Assembly (NCBI GenBank): GCA_963921195.1
Contig: OY992537.1
Coordinates: forward strand, 56,506,313-56,570,312
Direction: 5' to 3'
DNA from: Pegoplata infirma
Taxonomy: Eukaryota; Arthropoda; Insecta; Diptera; Anthomyiidae
Length of the DNA: 64,000 bases
In this document: piece after piece, positions 22,605 through 33,713 of the stretch
How the letters are laid out: every line of letters starts with the position of its first letter
Numbering within the stretch: the stretch's first letter is position 1
Made by a program: the position numbers and the translations under genes
The notes under the pieces: model-generated
What the model was told of the DNA's origin: nothing
The model's database searches: none
The model's input: only the letters and a program-made list of their open reading frames with translations

Positions 22605-25345
22605 TTTTAGCTTTCCCATTACTTTTTTTGCAAAAAAATGTATCCTTTGTTTTGCTTGTCCAACAGTGAATCGGATATTTTTTTTTATTCGAAGTTAAAA
22701 ATATTTCCCGTCACCCCATACTTAAAAGTTGTAGGTTAGGTTAGGTTGTAAGTGGCTGCTGACGTTTTACGTCAACACACGTAGACTCTGAGGTCCATTG
22801 TGATACCACGGGATCGTAATAGGTTTCCCTACTAGTCCCTGTCGTTATACCAGTTTGAGCTTCTTATGAAACTCCTTAGATGTTGAATTTTGACATCCGA
22901 CAAATCAGAAAGATCGTACAGCTCCCTAGATCCCAGTGAAGCAAGTCGCTGACCAGAAAGTGCCGGGCAATGGCAGATAAAGTGTTCGATAGTTTCCAAC
23001 TCCTCTTCATCCATGCAACTTCGGCAAAAGTCATTCGACGGCACATTTAACCGCTCTGCGTGCTTCCCTATAAGACAGTGTCCGGTAATTATAGAAACCA
23101 CCGTCGAAATCTCTCCTCTTGGAAGCGATATCAGCTCACTTGTGCGCCCCTGATTAAGAGAAGGCCAAATCAGTCGTGTTGTCTCACACGTCCATCCATT
23201 TGCCCATCTTTGATTAGTCTCCGTCGCAGAACAAAGCCGTAGGTTTTGCTTGCAAGTTTCTAGAGGCATACCAACACATTCCAATTCTGTTGGAACCTGT
23301 AAGGTAGTTCCTAGTCTTGCAAGCTCATCGGCTTTGCAATTCCCTGGAATGTCTCTGTGCCCTGGGACCCATATGAGTCGTATGTTAAACTGCTTGGCCA
23401 TCTCATTTAAAGACGTGCGGCAGTTAAGGGCAGATCTTGTTTTCAGAAACATTGAATCCAGGGACTTGACCGCGGCTTGACTGTCAGTATAGATGTTGAC
23501 TGCGGTTGTAGACAAGACATTGCAGCTCAACCAGTCAGCCACTTCCTTTATTGCCAGCATCTCTGCCTGGTAAACACTGCAATGATCTGGCAATCTACGA
23601 GCCAGGCTCAATCCAAGCTCTTCCGAATAGACCCCAAAGCCCACTTGTTCGTGCAGCCTCGATCCATCTGTGTAAAAATTTATGGTAGCTCCACTTCCCG
23701 GAGTATCCCCCATCCAAGACTCCCTGGATGGTATCATAGTGGTAAAGTGGCGCTTAAAGAGGCTCAAAGAGGGAGCACAATCCACATTTTGTGGTATTGT
23801 TATCTTTTTCAAGATCGCGCTATGGCCACAATCGCTGCTCCTCCATTGCAGCGTGCTATTAAGTCGAATTGCCGACGCAGCTGCATACTGCCTACCCAAT
23901 ATGTCCAAGGGTATCAGGTGAAGGAGGATTTCTAATGCAGCCGTAGGTGTAGTACGAAGAGCACCAGTGATGCACATTGACGCCATTCTCTGTACCTTCG
24001 TGATAAAGACACAGTTCGCCTTTGTTTCTAAAGCAGGCCACCAGACAATGATTCCATACAGCAAAATTGGACGCACCACTGCTGTATAGATCCAATGAAC
24101 GACTTGAGGGCTAAAACCCCATCGTTTTCCAATGGCCCTTTTACAGGAATACAAAGCAATAGTTGCTTTTCTCACCCGTTCCTCAATATTACGCCTGAAA
24201 TTCAGCTTCCTATCTAGAAATACTCCAAGATACTTGGCTCCATCTGAGAAGGTGATTTCAGTACCGTCCAGAGAAATAGGATCGAAAGCAGGAATCTTAT
24301 TTTTCCTTGTAAATAAAACAAGCTCTGTTTTACTAGGATTAACTCCTAGACCACAGTCTCTTGCCCATTTAGACAGATCTTTCAGAGAACCCTGAAGAAT
24401 GTCCCGTAATGTTGGCAGATGCTTCCCCTTTACCGCTATCGCGACATCGTCAGCATATGCGACAACATGACAACCACGTGCTTCTAGAGATAGTAGCATT
24501 GAATTCAGTGCCAGTTTCCAAAGAAGCGGCGAAAGAACACCTCCTTGTGGTGTGACCCTATTGACAAATCGAGATATGACGGACGCTCCCAATTCAGACG
24601 TGATACGTCTACTGGCAAGTAGGCCTTCCACCATTAAAACGATTTCACGCTTTACTCCCAGACCAGACAATGCCAATATTATCGATTCTGGGATGACATT
24701 ATTAAAAGCCCCCTCAATATCAAGAAAGGCCACCATAGTGTACTCCTTTACCGAAAGCGATCTCTCGATGGTACCAACGAGCTCATGAAGAGCTGTTTCC
24801 GTTGATCGTCCCTTGCTGTATGCATGTTGCTTTGTCGAAAGCAACCTCGGGTCAATCACTCTACGCAAATATGAGTCTATCATTCGTTCCATTGTCTTTA
24901 ACAAAAAAGAAGACAGACTAATTGGTCTGAAATCCTTCGGAGCTGTGTGGGAACTTTTCCCAGCCTTCGGGATAAATACGACTCTGATATCCCTCCATTT
25001 TAAAGGAATATATGACCAGTTGATGCATGCTGTGTATAGATTATACAGCAACGGGGCTATATAGTCCGACACTTGCTGCAACTCAGCCGGGATTATACCA
25101 TCAGGTCCCGGGGATTTATAGGGCCTGAAGCTTTTTATCGCCCAGATTAATGTTGGCATATTTATTATTTCCGAAGCAATTTCAGATGCTTGAGCGTCAG
25201 AACGTTCCAAAGCTTGAAACGGCGTCATGGAATTGCCCGGAAAATGCGTGTTTAAAAGGAGATCCAGCGACTCTTCACTGGAGGAAGACCACACCCCATT
25301 AGGATCTTTCAGGTATCCCAGGGTTAAAAGTTGTAGCTGCCACTG
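22605..25345. mobile_element. Right end of a hAT element, split by a LINE
   Basis: 22605-22734 (AGCTTTCCCATTACTTTTTT through ATTTCCCGTCACCCCATAC) aligns with the right end of the hAT element at 11850-11986. It resumes at 25337-25345 with CTGCCACTG, the terminal inverted repeat. The left part of this hAT copy is missing. Confidence 0.65.
22735..25323 (-). mobile_element. 5'-truncated LINE (Loa/I-like) with 13-bp duplication
   Basis: TTAAAAGTTGTAG occurs at 22722-22734 and again at 25324-25336, bounding the insert exactly. Read on the minus strand, the element starts inside the polymerase ORF (no endonuclease domain), continues through a short 3' UTR, and ends with a CCTAA-repeat tail (TTAGG on the plus strand, about 22735-22747). 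Truncation at the 5' end is the usual outcome of target-primed reverse transcription. A reverse transcriptase followed by RNase H and a CCHC finger, with the ITGALRTTPTAALE block, fits Loa-clade elements. Confidence 0.85.
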
Positions 25346-25348
25346 CAT
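22832..25348 (-). CDS. LINE ORF2 fragment: reverse transcriptase, RNase H and zinc finger
   Basis: An open frame of 838 codons. Reverse transcriptase spans roughly residues 80-380: SFRPYKSPGPDGI near 73, FLDIEGAFN at 208-216, PQGGVLSPLLW at 267-277, and the catalytic AYADDV centred on 298-301. A Loa-like thumb region follows (ITGALRTTPTAALE near 460). RNase H covers about 555-685 with all four acidic residues present (D561, E596, D622, D674). A C-terminal finger has C775, C778, H789 and C794. The apurinic endonuclease expected before the polymerase is absent. The ATG at 25348 and the first seven or eight codons come from the flanking hAT terminus and target duplication, not from the LINE; no natural start is present. 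The lack of stops suggests a young copy. It would not move on its own, though its polymerase residues look intact. Confidence 0.92.
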   Translation of the reverse strand: MQWQLQLLTLGYLKDPNGVWSSSSEESLDLLLNTHFPGNSMTPFQALERSDAQASEIASEIINMPTLIWAIKSFRPYKSPGPDGIIPAELQQVSDYIAPLLYNLYTACINWSYIPLKWRDIRVVFIPKAGKSSHTAPKDFRPISLSSFLLKTMERMIDSYLRRVIDPRLLSTKQHAYSKGRSTETALHELVGTIERSLSVKEYTMVAFLDIEGAFNNVIPESIILALSGLGVKREIVLMVEGLLASRRITSELGASVISRFVNRVTPQGGVLSPLLWKLALNSMLLSLEARGCHVVAYADDVAIAVKGKHLPTLRDILQGSLKDLSKWARDCGLGVNPSKTELVLFTRKNKIPAFDPISLDGTEITFSDGAKYLGVFLDRKLNFRRNIEERVRKATIALYSCKRAIGKRWGFSPQVVHWIYTAVVRPILLYGIIVWWPALETKANCVFITKVQRMASMCITGALRTTPTAALEILLHLIPLDILGRQYAAASAIRLNSTLQWRSSDCGHSAILKKITIPQNVDCAPSLSLFKRHFTTMIPSRESWMGDTPGSGATINFYTDGSRLHEQVGFGVYSEELGLSLARRLPDHCSVYQAEMLAIKEVADWLSCNVLSTTAVNIYTDSQAAVKSLDSMFLKTRSALNCRTSLNEMAKQFNIRLIWVPGHRDIPGNCKADELARLGTTLQVPTELECVGMPLETCKQNLRLCSATETNQRWANGWTCETTRLIWPSLNQGRTSELISLPRGEISTVVSIITGHCLIGKHAERLNVPSNDFCRSCMDEEELETIEHFICHCPALSGQRLASLGSRELYDLSDLSDVKIQHLRSFIRSSNWYNDRD

Positions 25349-25353
25349 TAAGA

Positions 25354-26799
25354 CCTAAAATTTCCCGCCTGTTTTAATGAAACTTTTTTTACAGGATGTT
25401 CTCCATAAAGCGCCATTTTTCCGGTAATTTATGTAGAAAGTCGTCTTATAGGACATTGAGAGTATTTCTTCCTTAAAAAAATCTTCCATTTGAAATAAAA
25501 CAAATTTATTTATTTTTTTTAATTCTTTATTTTTGGAATAATAAGTGGTTTGTTTTTTTTTACTTTTTTAATTATTTAATTAGTTCATTACATTTAATTC
25601 ATATTTTCAATTAACTTTAATATTAAATATTATTTTGTTGATTTTATGTGTATTGTTGTTTTTTTTTTGTTTGTTTATATTTTTAATTTCCAATATACTT
25701 AGTAAATAAATTAAATATATTATTTATTTGCACTTAATTTAATCAATTATAAATCATTTCATATAAAAATTAATACAATTTATAAATATAACTATGAAAA
25801 AAAATGTTTACTCTCATTTTTTAATCTTTATGTTTACATTATTAATATAAATTATAATACAATAATAAATAAATAAAAATAATATGAGAGACACATCTCA
25901 AATTAATTCTATATTTATATACAAATACATTTGTTAACACTTAATTGTATAAAAAAAAAATAATATAATAATTAATTTAAATTTAATAATAAATGCTAAT
26001 AATAAATGTTTTTGTTGGTTTGTTTGTTTTGCTTTGGGATTTTTGTTAAAAAAGTTTTTGAAAAATATATAATAAACTTAATTATTAAGAGAATTTAAAT
26101 ACATTTTTAAACATTTTTTAATTATTTTTATTTTTAATGAAAGTTTTGCTTAATTTTTTAAATAGAAAAATTTTTAAAATTTGAACTTTTTGGCATTGTC
26201 TAAAAAGTTATTAGTTGTTATACACTTTTTTAAGCATAAAGAAGATTTTTTTTTTTTTTTGTAAAATTTAATTGTTTTTAATAATTAAAAAAAGTTTTTA
26301 AGTAAGAAAAAAAAACATCGAGATTTTTTTAAAGTTTGAAATTAGAGCAAAAGGAATTTAAATTTTTATTTACATTAAGATTTTTTTTTTGTAATATTTT
26401 TGATTTTTGTTTGTAGATTTTTGTTTGAAGCATTTTAAAAATTTTATTATTTAAATGCAATGAGATACGTTTTTTTTTAATTGTTTTATATTTTTTTTAA
26501 ATTTTTTAATCATTTCATATACATTTGATTACAATTCTAGATGATTATTTGGTGTTTTTTTTTTAATTTTTACTATATATTTTTAAAATATATATTTATA
26601 TATAATTATCTGTTTATATATATTTTTTTTGGCTTAAGTGCGTGATGTCATTGTTAATATACGTAATTTTCTATACACAGTTTTTCGTAATTTTTTTATA
26701 TATTTTTTTTTTATAAATTCAAGCGTTCTCCTCTATTAAGCAATTACACATTTAAAAGTAGTGACTATTTTTGATGGAAAATTTGGTAAAAATATACTA
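25354..26799. other. Extremely AT-rich tract without genes
   Basis: Long T runs and A/T homopolymer mixtures occur throughout; GC content is very low. No ORF, inverted repeat with clean ends, or family match was found. It may be old decayed repeat DNA downstream of the TRIM9 gene. Confidence 0.5.
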
Positions 26800-27866
26800 A
26801 TTATATAAAGCTTTAAAAAAAAAAGCTTTTATTAAAACAAAAATCGTGTCAAAAGCTTTAGTTCGTATTTAACATGTTTTAAAAGAGGTTTAGACCTTAG
26901 CAAAACTTTAATTTTCAAAACTTATTAAAGTAATTCAGAATCGGGTCGAATTTCTGTTCTATAATAAACTAGGTTGGTTTCGTAAGTTATCCAAAACCGT
27001 ACATGATAAGCTTTTAATTAATAACCACAACGAAGAAAATTATGAAAAGAGGCTAAAAAAAATCGTATGCCTCTCTTCGGAAATTAGATAGAATAAGCTT
27101 TTAGTGTTCAAAACGAAGAAAATAATTCTATACAAATAAAAAGTCCTAGGAATGTTTTTAAAATTTATATAGAACAAGTTTTTGTTGTTGTTAAATAAAG
27201 CTTTAAAATCCACAATGAAAAAAATTACAAGTAAGAAGCTAAAAAATGTCCAAAGAATCTCTTCAAAATTTAAAAAAATAACAGCTTTTTTATATCCAAA
27301 TAAAATTGTTAATGGCCAAAACGATGAAAATTGTAACATGTAATTAAAAGTCGTAGAACTTACTCAAAACAAGAATAATGCTAAAAAATTTCAAAGAACC
27401 TCTTTGGAACTTATTTAGAAGAAGATTTTGCTGTTTCTTTTTAAAAATAAGAAGTCTCAGGAAAAAAAATCCAGGGAACCTCTTTGGAACTTACAAAAAA
27501 CAAGCTTACGTTACTTTCAAAGAAAGCTTTTAATATCCACAACAAAGAAAATTACACAGGCATAAAAACCTCTTTGGAACTATGAAAAACAGGCTTTATT
27601 TGTTTTCAAACAAAGCTTTAAATGGTAATTACGAAGATAATTACATGTCAGGGGCCATAAAAAATTAGCAAGAAACCTCTTTGAAACTTTCAAAGAACAA
27701 GCTTTTGTTGTTTTTAAACAAAGGTTTTAATGGCCACAACAAACAAAATTACAACAAGTTATAATCAAAAATCGAAGCATTTAATAGCTGCAATAAAGAA
27801 AAATAGAACAAGCTATTGCTGTTTCCCAAAAATGCTTTTAATGGCACAAACGAAGAAAATTATGTG
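26800..27866. repeat. Degenerate minisatellite of roughly 95-100 bp units, left part
   Basis: Loose tandem units repeat the order CCTCTTTGGAACTTA ... AACAAGCTTTTGTTGTTT ... AAAGCTTTTAATGGCCACAA ... CGAAGAAAATTAC. Units become clearer from 27180 on. The array is cut at 27866 by other elements and resumes at 31180. Confidence 0.65.
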
Positions 27867-27955
27867 TCTGAGGTAGTGTTTGGGAAGTTTCCCGGACTTT
27901 TTGATTTCCCGGGAAACGGGAAAAAAATAATAATAATAAATAATTTTTTTTCCCG
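27867..27955. mobile_element. Fragment with TTTCCCGGGAAA motifs, split by the CACT element
   Basis: GGGAAGTTTCCCGGAC and TTTCCCGGGAAACGGG on the left are matched by GGGAATCCCGGGAAATTTTC at 28600-28620 beyond the CACT element. This suggests one small GC-rich element interrupted by it. Confidence 0.4.
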
Positions 27956-28598
27956 CACTTAAAATATTATGTAAGTAAATTCAACAGAAAATACGTTTGA
28001 AACAAATGAAACTTTATTTAAAAAACGGACTACTTACATTTCATTTAAAACAAAAACATTTCTCATTTATTTTTAAATGTTAATTAATAACTGTTGAAAT
28101 CCGTAAAAATAACTTAAAAATCCGTAAAAAATGACTAACAAAATTTTACGGAAAAAACGGTTAAAATAACGGAAATTGACATTCATTTTTAATTATTTTT
28201 TTAGAAATAATTTTAAAAAACTTCGAACCTGAGCAGAATCGAACTCATAATTTCTGGCTGATAGCCCAGCACGCTACCCTCTGTGCCACAAGCTACTTAT
28301 ATTTTCAGCAACTAAATTTCATTTTCAAATTAAAAAAAAAAATTCTAATTTTAGAAATTTTTAAATAACTGACAAATAACAAACGACAAATAAAATAATG
28401 TGGTTTGTTTTTTAAATAACTGAAAAAAACAAACGTTACGGAAAATTTTATTTAAAAGACAGTTATGTGTTTGAATAAACGTTCAAAAAGTTGTTTAGAA
28501 TATTTGTATGTGAAACAAACGAATTTTCTTTTAATATTAACTGAAACGAAAACTATTTGTTTGACTGTGAAACAGTAACTGTAAAACTTTTATGAGTG
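27956..28598. mobile_element. CACT...AGTG element with a tRNA-like centre
   Basis: It begins CACTTAAAATATTATG and ends CTTTTATGAGTG, flanked by CG-rich sequence rather than a clear TA. Style and layout match the elements at 12295-18018 and 40548-41819: AT-rich arms with AACAAACG and ACTGAAACG motifs around a tRNA-like middle. Confidence 0.55.
28224..28293 (-). pseudogene. tRNA-like module (Asp-like anticodon arm)
   Basis: On the minus strand the order is TGGCACAGAGGGTAGCGTGC (D arm: stem GCAC with GTGC, and an A-box-like pattern), then TGGGCTATCAGCCA in the anticodon-arm position, then GAGTTCGATTCTGCTC (B-box-like). The CTATCAG loop resembles the CTGTCAG loop of tRNA-Asp with one change. The T stem is weak and there is no acceptor stem, so this is not a working tRNA gene. 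Confidence 0.5.
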
Positions 28599-28709
28599 CG
28601 GGAATCCCGGGAAATTTTCATTATAAATATAAATTATAAAAAACATTAAAATTTTACCAACTTTTTATTAAAATCAGTTTTATTAGAGATAAACAATTAA
28701 TTTAAACAT

Positions 28710-31178
28710 AAACAAGTGAGAGTGTTAAATTCGGCAGAATCTTTTATACCCTCCAACACGTAAAAAAAAAAAAACAGGGGCGTCTTTTTTTTTTGTGGGG
28801 GGGGGGGATAAAGTCGGTAGGAGACAACCTTCCTGGATCCAACTGCAAGACTTTGAACTTCTTTTGATACCACTGGACCGATTTCGCTGGATTGCAATAC
28901 CAAGCTGTCCAGGTAAATGCCCAACATATATGTCAAACTTCAAGAGCCTCTGTAAAGTCTTTCAAAAGTTAGCGTGTTTTCAACAGACAGACGGACGGAC
29001 GGACATCGCTAGATCGTCTTAAAATTGATCGAGGATCATGAATATATGTACCTTATGGGGTCTTAGACCAATATTTCGAGGTGTTACTAACGGAATGACA
29101 AACTTATATATGGGGCATTCCATGCCAAATCACTCACTTTTAGGCCCGACCCCCTTCGATTAATTTTATTTTTGGATATGTTTTAGTACGTATTAAATGC
29201 AACTTGCAGCCAAATTTTCAGCCTTTTATACAAAGGTGGTGTTGAGTAATCAATTTTTCAAAATGGCGATTTTTTCCAAAAAATGAAAAAATTTAAATTT
29301 TCAATCAATTTTGACCAGTAAAAAATATAGATATTTTAAAAAAAGTTGGACAACGTTTTGTTGGTATTTAAATGTAGTTTCAGAAAAAAAATGTGAAAAA
29401 ATTATTCGAAGTAATTATCACTTATTTTTTGACGTTTAAAAATTAAAATCGACTTTTTGAAAAAGTCCGAAACCTTCGATTTTTTTGTAAAAAACTATAA
29501 GAATTCTACTCTAAATTATGCAACTTTTAAGCCATAACTCGAGATGTGATCACAATTCTTTCTATTTTTTTTTTAATTTTTAAAATTGCACTTTTTATGT
29601 TTTGGCTCTGATTTATTTTATATGGAGCTCCAAAAAAAAAAAAATGGTAGATACTGACCCTAACTTACCCTAAATATATTCATTTGGAGGTAAATATACG
29701 TCTCACAAAAATTTGGGACGATCGGACATGTGTAAGGCGCTTAGCATGGTCCTTGAAGTTTAAAAAACGGATTACAAGGAAAAATATGAATTTTTTTCTG
29801 TTTTCGCAATATCTTTGGTATTTTAAGTTAAGTTCTAATTCAAGTGATTACAGAATTATGATGTGGAGTAAAATGCCTTTCTAATAAGGTACTAAAAACT
29901 AAAATCGGTTGAAAATCAGCCAAGTTATTACAACTTCCCCAGGCATCTAGCGTGTGCCATACAACTTGATTAAAAAATACGAGGCCCTTTTTTTAAAATT
30001 ATTGAAATTTTCTACTGTAATAACATTTTTTCATTATTCATGTTTCAGTGTAATATTTTTTTGACTTTTCCAAATTTTAAAACAAAAAAAAATATTTTTT
30101 TTTTTAAAATAGAGATTTCAAAAGGGTGTGGAAAATGCAGGCATTTTTAGCACTAATTTTAAAAATGTTAGCAAAACACAATATGAAAAATACTTGTCAC
30201 CTAATAACATTTGAACTTGAAGAATAAAAAAATGTTATTACAGTAGAAAATTTCAAAGAATTTCAAAAATCGGATTGTATTGATTAATCAAGTTGTCTGC
30301 CACACGTTAGATGCCTGGGGAAGTTGTAATAACTTGGATGATTTTAAACCGATTTCGGTTTTTATGACCTTAATAGAGAGACATTTTACTCTACATTTCA
30401 ATTCTGTAACCATTTGAATTCCAAATTAACTTAAAATACCAAAAAAATTAAGAAAACAGAAAAAAATGCATATTTTCCCTTGTAATCCGATTTTCAAACT
30501 TCAAAGCCGATGCGGCACGCCTTACCCATGTCCGATCATCCTAAAATTTTCTGAGACGTATTTTTACACCCAAGTTAATATATCTAGGGGAAGTTACGGT
30601 CAATATTTACCAAATTATTTTTTTTGGAGCACCATATAAAATAAACCAGAGTCAAAAAAAAAAAAGTGTAATTTTCAAAATTTGAATAAAAATAGAACGA
30701 ATTACGATCACATCTCGAATTATGACTTAAAAGTTGCGTTATTTAGAGTAGAATTTTTTGACATTTTTAAAAAAAAATCGAAGGTTTCGGACTTTTTCAA
30801 AAAGTCGATTTTAATTTTTATACGATAAAAAACAGGTGATAATTACTTCGAATAATTTTTTCATATTTTTTTTCTAAAACTACATTTAACTACCAACAAA
30901 ATGTTGTCCATCTTTTTTTAATATATCTATATTTTTTACTGGTCAAAATTGATTGAAAATTTAAATTTTTTCATTTTTTGGAAAAAATCGCCATTTTGAA
31001 AAATTGATTACTCAACACCACCTTGGTATAAAAGGCTGAAAATTTGGCTGCAAGTTGCATTTAATACGTACTAAAACATATCCAAAAATAAAATTAATCG
31101 AAGGGGGTCGGGCCTAAAAGTGAGTGATTTGGCATGGAATGCCCCATATACAGTCTTTCACTAGAGTGGAGGGTATAA
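28710..31178 (+). repeat. GTCC-type element, second subfamily, split by a foldback
   Basis: It starts AACAAGTGAGAGTGTTAAAT with the TTCGG...CCGAAT-type start motif and TTTTATACCCTCCAACACG, then has a G run at 28796-28807, GACAGACGGACGGACGGACA at about 28983, and CTAACGGAATGACAAAC. After the foldback (29106-31150) it closes with GTGGAGGGTATAAAA. Its relatives are at 47998, 51401 and 63836. Confidence 0.65.
29106..31150. mobile_element. Foldback element, TATATGGGGCATTCC family, copy C (complete)
   Basis: Arms of about 0.94 kb (29106-30045 and 30210-31150) are inverted copies beginning TATATGGGGCATTCCATGCC. It sits near the end of a GTCC element, which continues on the far side. Copy A (1763-3376) has the same arm sequence. 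Copies B and D share only the terminal block. No coding sequence. Confidence 0.8.
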
Positions 31179-31179
31179 A

Positions 31180-31450
31180 AATTACAACAACAATGACACT
31201 TAAAAATTCCAAGGAACCTCTTTGGAACTTATATAGTGCTTATATAAAACAAGCTTTTGAGGTTTACAAATAAAGCTTTAATTGGCACAAACGAAGAAAA
31301 TTATGTGTGTGAGGCTAAAAAGACCCACTTTGGAATTTACATAGAACCAGATTTTGCTGTTTCCAAATAAAGCTTTTACAAAAAGTTTTAGGAACCTCTT
31401 TGAAAATTACATAGATCTAGGTGTTTCCAAAAAAAGCTTTTAATAACCTT
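31180..31450. repeat. Degenerate minisatellite, right part
   Basis: Resumes the pattern AAGGAACCTCTTTGGAACTT / AACAAGCTTTT / CGAAGAAAATTATG seen at 26800-27866. Confidence 0.6.
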
Positions 31451-31459
31451 TAGCAACGG

Positions 31460-33655
31460 AAACTTTGCATCGCGATCAATGTTCACAATTTCAATAATTA
31501 TGATATTTGCACTTTAGTTAAACAATTTTATCATTATTTGAATTTATATTTTATATCCACGCCCACAAAAGGGGGCAGGAACAAAGAGACATAAAGGGAT
31601 CCTTAAAGGGAAACTTACATATTTCTCCCTTATTCGATCTTACCCATTTCAGAATGGTAACTTCCAATGATTATTAGACATATTCGTGCCAATTTCAGGA
31701 GTCTGGAGCTTTCAAGGAAAGTATACTTAATCTAAAAGCCGAAATATGTGGCTTTTTGTAAGATCGGCTTTAATTGGGATTTTCCCGAAAGACCAAAAAA
31801 AAACGGGTTGAATTCAGATTTTGGATACATAAATTGTAATGCAATTGGATTGTATACACTCAAAAAAAAAAGTTTGTAAAATGACATAAAAGCCCCGTGA
31901 TTTTACGGGGCAGGTTTTGTAAAATATGTACTAGCAAGAATCCCCGTAATGTTACGGGGATAATTTGTAAATTGATTTAACAAAAAAATTACTGGGAGAA
32001 AGTGTAAATTTACAATTTTTTTTTGTAAAATATTATTGTAGACTTACAAAAAAAGTTGTAAATTTACGAAATAAAGTAGAAAATCAAAAAATAAAATTGT
32101 AGATTTACAAATTGTTTGGTTTAACTACAGTTTTTTATGGCAAAAAACTTGTATATTTACAGTAAAAAGTGGTAAATTTACAATTTTTATTGTAAATATA
32201 CCATTTTTTCTTATTTTTTTGCCGTAAAAACAGTAGTTTAACCAAATAATTTGTAAATTTACAATATTATTTTTGTATTTTCTACTTCATTTTTGTAAAA
32301 TTACGACTTTTTCTGTAAGTATACAATTTTGTTTTCTAAACTTTCATATTTGTTTTGTAAATTTACAAAAAATTTGGTATATTTACATATTGGTTTTGTA
32401 AATTTAAAGGTTTTTTCCATTGGTGCATCTTATTTTTCCTTCTTCGGCAGCTGGAGTAGCACTTTAACAACCTGACATGATTTTTTTTTTCACTTGAACA
32501 CTTTCAACAAACTTTTTAGAGTATAACACTGCACTTTTTTATTTTTTTTTCGGAATTTCGTTTTTCTTAAGTAGAACATATGAGAATTGCGAAGGAGGCT
32601 ACAGAAGAATTTCTTATATTTTCAAGAAAAACTAGTCAAAAAAATTACCTTTTTTCGAATTTTTAATTATTTTAGCAAGTATTTTTAAAAAATTATAAAA
32701 AAACTTTGGATATTGTAGATTGGACGTTTAAGTACCTGATAAAATAGGAAAAAAATTAATTTAAAAAAAAAAGTACCAGATTTAAAAAAAAAGTACCAAA
32801 AAAATATGGTAAAATTAGCAAAAAATGGTAAAAATACAAACAAAAAAACTAGAATAATAATATAGTAAAAACATATAAAAATTGTGGTATTTTACTTAAA
32901 GCAAGTTACCAAAAAATTGTCTTGATATTTAATTTTTTTGATAAAGCTTACAACTAATTGAAAAATGTTTGTATCCGGAACTTAAAAAATTTTCAAAATT
33001 TTTTTATGAAATTTTTTATTTATAAAAAATGATTTTTAACAAAATATGGACTTAGAAAATTTTTGCGTCTCCTATTGTTGCATAATTATATTTCAATACA
33101 AATTTTTGTTTAATTACATTTTTTTGTGTCAAAATACTGAAAACCGTAAACTAAAAAATCTTGAAAAAAACAAATTGTTTGTAATAAATCATTTTTTGGT
33201 AGAAAGACTAAATACTATCAAATAAAATGTCGTTGTACAATTACAATTTTCTTGTGTAAAACAACTAAACACCTTGTAATTTTTTTTTTAATTTGTAAAA
33301 TAATTATTTTTTTGTTAATTTACCTAAAAAAATTGTTAAATAAATTTACCAACATATTATAGTAAAATTACAAAGCGCACGGTAGTTTTTGTTTTATTAA
33401 AAATACAAGAATTTTTGTAAATAGACAAAAATATTAGTAAAATAGAATTACAAGACCTTTTGCTTGTAATTTTACAAACTTTTTTTTTTGAGTGTAGAAT
33501 GGGCTGCCTTACTCGTTAGAATTTGTGTCTTTTCCTACAATTTTTTAAAATCGATCATGGATCAAAAATTTAAAGTAGTGTATTGTATGGGGTCCTCGAC
33601 CAATATTTAAACGGTGTATACACAAAGTGTACTGAAGTTGGGGGTATCAAAAATA
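31460..33655 (+). repeat. GTCC-family relative split by a CACT element
   Basis: The left part (to 31854) includes CACGCCCACAAAAGGGGGC, also found at 48220. The right part (33497-33655) includes AAAATCGATCATGGATC, TGGGGTCCTCGACCAATATT and GGGGGTATCAAAA, the usual closing blocks of that family. Confidence 0.55.
31857..33494. mobile_element. 1.64-kb TA-flanked CACTC element with GTAAATTTAC repeats
   Basis: Ends CACTCAAAAAAAAAAGTTTG and CAAACTTTTTTTTTTGAGTG, with TA on both sides. The interior is built of TTGTAAATTTACAA-like motifs in both orientations; 32010-32190 and 32200-32350 form a long imperfect hairpin. Two GC hairpins (GCCCCGTGATTTTACGGGGC, 31892-31911, and CCCCGTAATGTTACGGGG, about 31943-31960) lie near the left end. 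No protein. Confidence 0.75.
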
Positions 33656-33713
33656 CATTTTGCAATACACAATATTAATTTTTTTAATGGTTTGTCGGTT
33701 TTCAAAAAATAGC

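Noticed and set aside
28224..28293. Functional tRNA-Asp gene
   Set aside because: No acceptor stem and a weak T stem; the anticodon position differs from normal GTC.
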